Below are positions 26,001-38,000 of a DNA stretch of 64,000 nt, piece after piece. The notes below the pieces were generated by a model, which saw only the letters and a list, made by a program, of their open reading frames with translations, was not told the DNA's origin and searched no databases. A program made the translations under genes and the position numbers. Within the stretch, counting starts at the first letter, position 1. Each line of letters starts with the position of its first letter. This DNA is from Brachypodius melanocephalos (Eukaryota; Chordata; Aves; Passeriformes; Pycnonotidae): contig VZSR01003807.1 of the NCBI GenBank assembly GCA_013398615.1, positions 11,874,097-11,938,096 on the forward strand, read 5' to 3'.

Positions 26001-29000
26001 ATCAGGAACTGCTTTGCATCCAACCGGGTGTTGGGCAAGGGCCTCCAAGCTGAGCAGCCCCACAGACAACTGCCTAGGCAGGACACCTCAGCAGCAGCAC
26101 AGAGACATCAGCTAGCCCCAAACAAAATTACCTGCAGAGCTGGAAGTGCTATTAGGCACCTTGCTAGCATGGCCTGGGATTCTGACCTGGCATAGCTGCC
26201 CAACTTGAAATAAGAGATTAGCTCAGTTGGTTAGAGCATGGTACTAACACCAAGGTTGTGGGTTCAGTCCCTGTACACTTAAGAGTTTGACTTGATCACG
26301 CTTGTGGGTCCCTTCCAACTCAGAATACTTGACAATTCTGTGAAATATCCAGAGCTGTCCAATGCTTGTTCTAAGGTTTTCTGTGTTTCATTATATGGGT
26401 CACGAAGACAACTAGAATGACTTCAAAGTTATTTAATAACAGGCATACTGGAATTATATTCACTACACAGTATTTCTGACCCCACACCAACATGTTAATA
26501 CCCTGACCACAAATTTATTGCATTCTAAAAATTGCCAGGTGTGCCAGAAAAACAGAATTGGAGCCCTGCAAACAGAATAACTTTAGGGGCTACTGAAGGA
26601 AACTGAGTCTTTATAATTTCTCTCCCCAAAAGCAACAGTGCAAAACTGTCAAGTTCATATTCTTCCTCAGAGATAATTACAGGCAAACTCACAATCCTTT
26701 GTATATCAATGTTAAATTACAGATGCCATTGGCAAAGGAATATACATAGAGCTCAGCACAGAGTTTGTAAAGCTCACACAGATTTTATGCCCCTTTTTAA
26801 CCTGGCTAATTAAGTAAAATATATTTTTTCAACAACAGCTTCAGAACACACTCTAACCTGTTCTGAATTAGGGTGCATCTGGCTATGAAAACAACACACA
26901 CTTTGTCGTATTAGCACTAGAAATGAAAAGCACTTGGTCAGAAAAATCACCTTCTGCAAAGATAATTTCTCTTTTCTTCTGCTAGGCACCTTAGTATCTC
27001 CATGTTTTTTCAGTTTCCTTGCCCCCTTAAATTGTATTTACACAAACAAAACTAATGGATTCGAGGTCATGTGCAAGCATGCAAGAAAAAGTAAAACTGC
27101 CACCATTCCTGTTTTGTTGTGATTTAGATGAGTAGGCAACAAAAAGAAATAAATGAGATTTACAGGAGTTACAAGCTGTTAAAAACCAGAATGTGTCATT
27201 TACTATATCCTTAGAAAAACAATACTATCTTGTCCCCTAGAGGGTACTTCTTCATTCTTCCTTTGTCCTCCCAGTGATTCCGAATGAATTCCAAATAAGG
27301 CCTTTTTATCTATCTATAGATAAAACTGCACAAGATAATAGACCTTGTAGCTGTTAAAATTTTTATTTTGCTGCACCTCTTTGCAGCAGTGGGTGGGCAG
27401 GGGTACAGAAGAGCCCAGCCCTGGTGCAGGTGCAGGCTCCAACCAGGCTGCGGGTGTGCAGCCACCACCTCAACGGCAAGGACAAGGTGCTCACCCCTGC
27501 CAACCACCGCTGGAGGGGCTAAGAGAAGGGTACATCTCCCTTACACCCCCAACTGGTACCCCTGCACCTGAATGCCTCTGCTCCCACTTCTCCCACATAT
27601 TGGGAGGCATGGCTGGCAGCAGCCAACCCCTGGCCTTGCCCTGCTCTTTGGGTCAGCACAAAACTGAGACCCGCTGCCCGCAGGATGCACTCCCACCACA
27701 TGAGCTGACTGAACACTTGTAGCTGTGTTCCCAGGGAGGAGAATGGGCTGTGAGTGTGGCTCACCTGTACTGTCCTCACCATGCTGGTGCTTCGCCCCAG
27801 TCCAGGTCTAGATGACAGTTCTCCTTTGCTGCAGCCTATAGAGCCTGGCAGCTTCAGCCGCCAGCCTGCCTTGTCCTCTAGACAGCTCTGGGGCCAGCCA
27901 CACTGCACTGGGACAAGCTCCCGCAGCCAACAGTAGCCAAGCTGGCACGGCAGCTTGGGCAAGCTGGACTTGAGCACAGTCAACAAACTGGTTTCCAAAA
28001 CAGCAGCACGGTTGGAGCACTGTGCCACCCCCACAGGCACAAGCCCGGCCTCGGGTAGAGCTCATTAGTGTGGGCAAGGAGCCACAGGCTGTGGTTACAC
28101 AGAGCCCTGCTGCACAGATAACGGGAGCTATACATAGCCATGCTAGGAACTGCAATCACTGTCATGATAGCTCACACATGCCACCAGAGCCTTAACCAAT
28201 CAGCAGCAGAACATCACTTTTTAAAACCAGTTTGCTAAAAACTAGATGCCTATCAGGACCTCCTCCCTGCTTTTTCTGCAACCCCAGTTTTCAAGTGAGA
28301 CTTTACAGTACCTGAACATTTCAGTGGCCCACAAGATGCCTGCAGTGCAATTATATCCCCTGTGAAGGCAGAGGTAAATCATTCCTTTTCAATTGTCCAC
28401 TTGGAGCAAATACACCCTGTGCAAAATGATCAGAGGCTCAGCAGACCCTGGCATTTGCTGTGCTGTTTTGCAGCATTAGAATTAGCTCCCATGTACAGAG
28501 GGAACAAAGATCAGTGTACACAGCAGTCCAAATCCTAGCCTAATTACAATCATAAGATTTGCATAGCAAACAACAGTAATTTATTCCAGAGTAAAACTGT
28601 AGCACTTCGTTAGCCTTGTTCAGCTTTCACAGAGAGGAACACTGCAAAAACACCTTCTGGATGTTTTCTGTCTGAGGTACATTGCACATGCCAGTCTCGG
28701 TTCTCTTAGCTAAAGGTGCACAAGGGTTTCCAGCCTGAGGTTTGTTCTGCAGCACTCTGTGCTGGAAAAGCTTGAAATCCTTGTTCAACAATTTATTTGG
28801 CAAAAAATTTCCACGTACTCAATTAGCAAACAGTTAATCACAACTATTTTCCTATTATTGTGGGCAACTGACACACATTTTCTCTGTAAAAAACGTTTAT
28901 GAAAGAAGCCTTATATCCTAAGTTTGATGTGCAAAATGAAGCTTTTCACTGATTAAAAAAAAATTTCATTTATATTTACTTTATATTGAAGTAAAATAGA

Positions 29001-32000
29001 ACTTGTCATAATTACCAGAATTCAGAATAATTTTATTCAAATCCCATTAACTTCTGATATTTTGTTGTGCTAAATTGTCTACAGATTGATCTTAACTGTA
29101 AAAACTAATCCCTAGTCCAGCATAAAAATAGCTGAACATTTCCTCAATGTCTCCTTTTCATGTCTTTTCTATGTCATACACCAAAACCTTGTATTAGCAG
29201 AGATGTACAACTGCTCAGCTCTGCACGGAAAAAAAGAAAAAATAAATTAATCAAGAAACCCACTCCAGGCTGACTTTGTAATCATAATCGCCTGGATAAA
29301 GACTGAAAACTTGCAAACTTGCACTTCTGTGCATTACACTATCTTATTTGGGAGGCAGGTGCAGTGTTTTCCACAACCCTGCACCCAAAATAATGCCACC
29401 CTCACAAGGAAGGGGATTAAAAAAAAACAAAACACACTCCTGTGTGCTTGAGAGGGAAACTTTGGATTTCAAGCAGAGAGTTGCCATGTCTTTGACACAT
29501 GGAAATCCTGCAGACTTGAAGTCTCTACCTGGTGGCACCAGCACAAAAACCGTGGACATGCTGCTGGGGCAATACTGGCCCCTTACCAAGGCCTTGTGGT
29601 GCCATGCCCAGGCTTTCTGGTGAGAGGACAGGAGCTCCTGAGACACAGGTGAAGGGTGAGGAAGAGTCCTGGTCCTGCTCAGGCATTAGTGGCACCCTGC
29701 ACATAAATGCTTACTGTTCTTGGGGGCCCCTCCCTGGGAAGGAGAAATCATTCTGAACATTAAACATATTCATGGGAACATGACCTCACTCTACTAAAAT
29801 GTAAAACTTTAAAAATTAGTTACTATATTTGGAGACAGAAACAGAGAAAGAGAACAGCAAACATGCCTTACTGCCACCCCACCCCATACATTCAGTCAGA
29901 CCAGCAGGTCAAGCTGATTCCCTAAAACCCAGCATTGCAGGTGAACCTGGCCCTCAGGCACCCTGACCCAGCCACTGATTTGCTGTGACACCTCCCCTCA
30001 TCTCACCTCCATCCTCCCTGTGCTTGTCTTTGCTCCCAAGAAGGATGAAGATTTGGACAGACAGCACACCCTTGGGTTGTCAGCAGTGGGAGATCATCTG
30101 TCAAGGCACCTGCTCCTTCCTCACAGCAGTATGATCCTGACCAGCTGTTCTTATGGAAGAATGCCTCTAGCAGGGTGGCTCAGCACTTATCTGACTGTAA
30201 AGAAACCTAACACAAAGCATGTGTGCATTTTTTTCTGGCAAACACAAGTTCCAATATGTAAATTCTACCAAACTGCAAAACTATTTGTTATACAAACACC
30301 TAGGAGACAACAAACACTGTGATTCATTACTAGTTCCTAACAGGGAGTCATCATGATGATAATCAAGCTCATCTGGGAACAGTAAATCTTTCACCTGGTG
30401 GCCATGAATACTAAAGCAGGCATAGACCAAAGGAATTTAAAGAGTTTTCCTTAAGAAGTTAGTTTTACACTAATCCCAGTGAGGCTTTCTAGCCGTGCTA
30501 GTTCTGTAGAGCAAATCTGAGGAGCAAAACAGTTCGAGAAACCTCAAGGAGCACAGCTGGACTACGGAATTCAGCAGTTTCAGCATGTTCCCATGAAGGC
30601 TGCACAGCAAAAACATACCTGTGCTCTGCTGTATCTTACAAACTCCACAGAAAAAAAAAGTTACCTCCACTGTTTGAACACCTGAAAAGGCAGTTACTTA
30701 CACATCTTTCCTGCAAAACTAAAGGAGAAAAAAGCCCCAACAAACCCACAACACAAAAAAAAGCCCCAACAAACTAAACACGGAAGGAAAGTATGTAGGT
30801 GCAAACTTCGCTGCAGTCTAATCAACTGGTTTATCAAAGTTCTTGGCGTGTTCATTTATCTAAAAAGACCTGAGGTCAAAAAATTCATTGATTGATTGAA
30901 AGCTAATTTAAAAAATAATCATTTTCTGGTTATTCTTGGGATAAAACTTACGTGTCACGTTTCCAGTACACCACATGGGGTTTGGTTGTTATCAGAACCC
31001 ATATACATAAATAAGCACAGTTCAAGTGAAGTCACCTCCCTCCCATGGTTTACATGTAATAGTTTCTAATCAGGGCAAAGAAACTTCTCTCTGCTGAAAG
31101 CTGAACACATTTCAAACAATCATATTGAAAAATGCAGTTGGATTTTCCAGGGGTATTTTTTTTCTTCTCTCCCTCTCCCTCCACTGTCTTGGCATGAAGT
31201 CATATAAAATTAGATGCAGAAACAGGGAAGGAGGTTAACAGCAAATTCACAGAAACAACTACTACTTTTTATGAGAAAGAACCTGAGTCAGCATAGCATG
31301 GTCCTATGAAATGCCCAGCAAAAAGCTCTCTGAGAGGGAAGCCTTCCTGTTGCCTGTCTTTCCCAGCAGCCAGCAGCAGTCCGATCTGGTGCAAGGCTGT
31401 GGCATCTTCTGCTTGCCTTAGGTCTTCACTAGAACTGTGCTGCTTCCATAACTGCAGTCAGCAAGACTAAAATCTCCCTGTCACGGAAACACAGACAGCC
31501 ACCAAGAGAGTCATATTCAACCTGCTCATAAGAACCCTGTGGCTCCTGGGCCACACACTGGACACCCTAATTTGTATCTCCCACACCACAGATTTTACCT
31601 ACCGCAGCAGAAGTATTTTATATATCTCAAGCACTCTTCTTTTGGAGAGATTTTTGGCAGGATGGTTGATTTATTTTTATGTCAGACGCTTTAGTGGAAA
31701 ATGTGAATGCTACTGTGGAAGTTCAACACAGACACCAGAATCTTCCATCTTTGTAATAGCAGCAAAAAAACCCCACATAATACATCTTCCTAAATGCATG
31801 TATGTATAAATACATATGCACACAGCCACACACACAACACATTAAGTGCATTAATACTGTCAGCAGTTTTATTGATGGCAGGTCAACAACACAGTTCCAA
31901 TTCTGATAAAGGAAGTGCAGCAATTATAGTGACTAAAGCTTAGTATCGATTAGTTGAAATATTTCCAAGCCTTGCAACATTCCCTTAAAAGGGAACTTTA

Positions 32001-35000
32001 GATTGGGTCTCTCACTCCCTCATTGAACTTGGTTGTTACTGGCCACGAAGTCCAGATGTTGTGTGGATGAGACTGGTGGAAAACTTGGTGACAAAAGCTA
32101 CCTTTCCTAAGGAAAATCAGCCCAAATCAATCCTTCATTTTCCACTGGTGACTTTCAACATGGACTTGTGGGAACTTTACCAGCAAAGACACTAACACCT
32201 GAGACATATTTCCAGCCGCTTACTGGAAGAAAGAACCAGGCAGGTAGACACACTTTGGAGAAGGTAATATGAGTTTACAGTAGAACGCAAAGTGGAAGCA
32301 TGGCATGCAGAGCAAAGAGATACCATACTCATCCTGTGGCTGCAGAACCTGATGTCTTTAGAGGCACACATAACACCATGAAGCAAGTACAGCTACTGGG
32401 AATCAAAGTGGAGTGTTTGCATCCCAGGACCCACTTCTGCAGGTATTAGTCTGTGCACGTGGCTCCACTGATGTGTAAATAGCCACACTATGAAAGAAAG
32501 AAGTCCATGTGGAGAATGGACACTTAAGACTGGTCAGGGCTGAGACCTTGGAGTCCTGAAAGAACACTCTAGTCCATATTACACTCAGTGGAAGGTATTA
32601 ATAAAACTGGAAAATGAGTTAACTTCCTCAGTGAGCCATCCAAACTTCTTACTGATATTCCCACTCACCCAAGAGAAAAAAAGTTAATTTTTTTTTGATC
32701 AATGAACCCTAAAGTATATAGCTAAAATAATGAGATGAAGGACTTGTCTTTTAAAAGCATTGGCTTTTGTAAATGAAGGGTCATTAACAGCTTAGCAGAA
32801 GAGCTTTAGTTCTTACTATGCATCCACTTCATAACAGATAACTTCTGTTATTCCTTGCTTCAATGCCAACAGGAAAAGCATGCTTGATTCCCAGCCTCTC
32901 TGGGAACAAAATGGGTAGGAGACTCTCATCCTTAGCCTTTATGACCCTGTTAAATTATTCTCCTCTTTTAAGGCACGAAGTGATTTCTTAAAAAAAAAAA
33001 AACAAACACATTGGGAAGCTCTGCTGCTGAACAGACACAAAGATTTATTTCTGTGAAAAAATACTCACATGTGCAAGTATTGTATCTGTGTTTCCATTCA
33101 TTAATTTTATTTTTCCTAAAATCCAACATTTATTTCTTTTTTTCCTACAAAAATATTTTTATGGGAAACCATATGATAATTAGCTAATGTCTTGACTGAC
33201 ACTGTAATAAAGAAATTATGTCTACCTGCACTTTAACAGACCAATTAGAAAAGGCTAATAAGATTGGCAGCAACAAATTAGACAGCAGTATACTACATTT
33301 TCCTCACAATAACTATTCTCCTGAGGGGTAAAGACAGCCCTGTAAGACACAGAAGTACAAAGTACATGATTATAGGTTATTATAAGAGAAATGCATGAGA
33401 CTTGCAAAAATTTGTGGGTTTAAAAAATTGCAGATTTTTTCTATAGATTAAGCTCTCAACTCAAATTATAAAGTATCTCCATACAGCTCTATTTATTCTG
33501 CTGACAGTCATCTCAGTCTGAGATCAAATAAAATTCAAATACTTTTTATAGATTTCTGATTAATCTGTAGTTTCTTTAAATTATTTGCAAAACTCACACA
33601 CACACAAATAACAGTAGTCTCTGTTACATAAATATAAGAAGCAATCTTACAATGCAAATTTGCAAAAAAAAAAGTTCCTATTTTCATACTTTCCTAGCTC
33701 AAAGAACAAGATCAACAAATGGTAAAGCACCACCTTGGGGGAAATGCAGCATTCCTCAGATACGTATTTATATAACTCTGGTTATTTAACACACATATTT
33801 ACTTAAAGCTGTAAATGATTACATATCTCACCTTGTATTTGGTATATTTCACTCTGTTGGTTAGAAATCAAATATTTCCTACTTCTTCCACTTCAACATT
33901 GCCAACAGGTCAAAACAATTTCATATTTTATAAAGATGTTAGAAGAGGCAAAGGGACAATTGTCCTGCCAGAACATCCCTACGCACCTCCCCACTCACAT
34001 CTGTCTGAGCACCTTCCAGTCCAGAAAGTTAAACATAACACACTCTGCCTTTTCTTATCGCCTGAGGAACAGGGAACAAGTGCCACCTTCCGTGTCACAC
34101 ATGAATCATCCACTTTCTTCCCCATTACACCAACTAAAAAAGCCCCGATCAACTGAGCCTTCCGTGACTGTGATTCTTTTCTATTTGCACCATTACAAGT
34201 ACCCAGGAACCCTCACTGGTCAACCTTTTCATAACACATCTAGATTACAGCACTAAAAGGACCTACAAATGTATCTCCCGTCCAACTTAAATGTTAACTT
34301 TATATTAGCTTTAGCTTTACATTTTAATGGCTTCCAATGCCTATCATGCATAAATACACTTAACTGAGGTCAAAAAATCATCTTGACACATTTGGATAAC
34401 AATAATGACAAGAGAGCCCACAAACTTTGATATCTGCCTGCTTGAGTTCAATGTTTTCACATCTTAGTCAAAATTATAAATGCATTTGCTTTTTTTGCTT
34501 TTCCTCTCTGAAAATCTTGGAAATTTAACAGCAGAAGCCACAAGCAAACATGCTGATGCTTTGCAGTTAAGCAATGTATTTTTATTTTACAGATCACAGA
34601 GTAATCTAAAGAAAGCATGTTTGCATATGGAGTCAAAATTCTTCCAAGAAAAACAGATAAGTTATCTGGTGGGAAAAGCACAAAATGACACAAAACTAGT
34701 AAGATTACTAGCTCAAAATCACTCAAAGAAAAAATGCCAGACTGAGGAACACAAACTATTCCAACAAAACACGAAACTTTCCAAGCACTTCTCTCAAAAT
34801 GAGCGGACTACTTGAGAGTTCTCAAACTATGGCATCCATACACTTTAATCATGTTTGCAACAAAACCAGCAATTCCTACTGCCATGAAACAAGGCTGCAT
34901 GGTGGCAATTACTCTGTTCTGAGCCTGCCCTTACACTTAAAATAACAAAGGAAGAAATGGCATTACTTAACTTTTTTCCCTGCTATCGTAATTGGGCCAC

Positions 35001-38000
35001 ACCTGGAAGTTGTAGCTGCACAAGTCCAGAAATATTTTCCTTCAGTCACCACAGAAACTAATATAGAAACTCCGGCAATTTGTTCTCCTGTTTTCAATAG
35101 AAAATTTACATATGAATTACGCACCAAATTCCCTTGGTCTAATAAACTGTTCTGGACTCTCATGATGAAAATACTGTTCCTTCATTATCATCCTTCTCTT
35201 GCTATTCTTTTTGCTGTCGTTACAAAAAAGCCATGTACACCTAAAGCCAGCAGCAAGTGTAGTAGTGAGTCTACCTCTTGCCTGGAGTCCACGCATGGAA
35301 ACAGGGATTTGGAAATATCTCCTCACATTTCAAAGGATTTTAAGATTCCTAGATTTTCTGCCAGACAGGCCCTCTTGTTAGTCACTGCCTTGTGTTTAAG
35401 TATTGACACAGCAGTTCATACCGGTTAAGAAATCACCCGATGCAACTCAGCTGATTTTCAAAGGTATAAAAAATTGCATATCATAGCTTACATAAATAAC
35501 TGATGTTCAGGACCTGACTGGAAGACCCAAATACTGATTTTCTATGACTTTTCGTATTCATTAATCACCATTAGATAAAGAACAAATGAACTCACACAGA
35601 GGCTAGAAACAGCACAAGAGTTACTTAGGTGCTTACCATCACAGAACACAACTCAAACATTGGTTTTGCACTCAAGAACAGAACTGCAAACATTTCATAA
35701 TCACACTACATATGTGAAACCAAAACAAACCTTACCTTATTTAAAATGGCAATTTTAATAAAAAGTCAGGCTATGCTAGTACAGGGTGTAAGGAATCATG
35801 CCATCCTCCTTCGGCAGACTTTTCCAAATGCCCTGTATTCAACTAAATCTAACTCCGCTCTGTTTTGTTTCCCCAGGAGGACCCATTCAGGACCATGTGC
35901 TCCTTTTCAGCTGTCAATAAACAGAAGCAGTGAATTCCCCAGCGCTTCACAAAGCTAGTTAGGCATAGCCATTCATTTCTTCAGGAAAACAGGGCATTGA
36001 TTTCAGCAAATTCCCAGGGAGCAGCTACAACAAAGAGATCAAAGACCCACCTCCTTTCCTGCCCGGCTTTGGCCGGCTGGGCTGAGAGGAGCAGCAACAG
36101 GTTTCCCGAAGAGAGGGCTCTATCCTCACTGACCACTGCACACTCCATTCATGCCCATCGCCATCCTACATTCCCGGGACAGCCCCCGGCGCTAACCGTG
36201 ACAAACCCCTACATTCAGGCAGCATAATATACTGCACACTAGTTCATCCAAGGATAAAGAGAAAAACAAGCTCCAGGGGAAGTCTGCTGCTTCAGAACTG
36301 AACCGAGCCATTGAATCGAGCCTCAGCAGCTGACAGACTTTTCATAAACATCTTTTTTTTTCTTAGTTTCTCCATCTAAATCAGAGAAACACTTGCTACC
36401 TGGATTTCATTGTGCTGAGACTTCTCTGGAATGTTGGCTTTTCTGATTTATTTCCACAAGCTTGAAGCTTTAACTGCTGGAGTTTGAGGTCTAGCTGCAG
36501 CAGCCCTTGTATTGTACAACCATGATATTTTCTTTGTGCAAATTGCCCTGGACTGCAGTGGGTTTTTTCCTAAGAAATTTAAGGGGCCTTGTTCCAGTTT
36601 GGTTAGAATTTTTACTTTTTTAATTTATACATCTTGTCTTCACTACTGTAACCTGGAATAAGATTTTTAATGCTAAAATTTGACCTTGTATTGAATCAAG
36701 CATTAGCAAAAGACAACGTCATGATCAAGCTTAAAAACTGGTGGTTAGGCTACACGTCTACTGCTAAACTGTATGAGCCACAGACCTGGTGCTGAGACCA
36801 TCTGGCACCAGCTCCACGTGTCTAAATGCTCCTCATTTCCTTCTTTTCCCCCACAAACACTTTGGCTATACCCAAATTCCTTACCTGGAGCACAGCCTGG
36901 TAGATATTATCCCTCACACACACACCCTAGTGTTCATTGCTTGTTAGTATACACCAGTACTGAGCCTCACAGGCTGGCCCTGAAATATTTATTTATATAC
37001 ATACAGACATAAAGATCTGAAGTCAATTCACACCTGCACAGATTTGCCATGTCATTCTTTAGCATTCTCCTGCTGTTTTACCAAGGACTACCTGGCTGTC
37101 ACAAACACCCACCAGATGGAACCTGGAAAGTTCCCTCAGCACTGGTACTGCCTCCAGGCTACTGACATATCTCCAAGAGAGAAGACAAATGTCTATCCCA
37201 CTAATATGAGCAAGTATCACAGGACCTGACACAGCACAAGCAGTATAATACTGAGAAGACCAGGGACAGGTGGTAGGGGTGACTGCTCACTGCACAGAAG
37301 ACAGCTGAGAACACAATGAAATACAGAACTGCAGAATTAACGAAGTTGCAGGAGACCTGTAATGATCAACCAGCCCAGACCCTTGCTGAATCCAGGCCCT
37401 TTAATAGCATTACCCAGGGCCTTGTCAAGCCGTATCCCAAATACTTCCAGTGAAGGCAACTCCACCACTTCCCTGGGCAGCCTATTCCAATGTTTGATTA
37501 ATCTCCCATTGAAAATGCCCCTTGCATCCACAAGCATCTCCCCTGAAGCAACTTGTGGCCATCACCTCTTGTCCTGTCACAGTGCATGCCTGGGGAAAGG
37601 CTGCTTCCAACTCCTTTTCCATAACCACCATTTTTGTACTGCAAGACCATGACTAGATCCTCTTGAGCCTTCTCCTCTCCAAGCAGAACACACCCAACTC
37701 CTTCAGCCTCTACTTAGGTGGCAACTACTCTAACACCCTGATCATTTGGGTGAACATGAGAAAGGCACTTTTGCTGAGCTGAAAAAAAGAAAAATGAAAC
37801 TGCCAGGGCATAAAATTGCTGTAACAGACAAACATCTGAGTACAGTTGAGGAGTCTTGACCACGATCCCTGAGTGCAGTCACCCTGCTCTCTGCTTTCTT
37901 TAATATTTCATTCCTGATAACAGTTTTGCCTGTTGTATACCGTGCAGTCAGGCATATTACATTGCTTGTTTTAGAGTTCTCTCTATATCTAAATGGCATT

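Noticed and set aside
26212..26285. Functional tRNA-Ile gene
   Set aside because: Shortened anticodon loop, altered box B and a fused CR1 tail show a SINE, not a tRNA gene.
27519..28040. 173-codon minus-strand open frame
   Set aside because: No domain, no splice context and opposite-strand frames of similar length. Most likely a product of local GC content.
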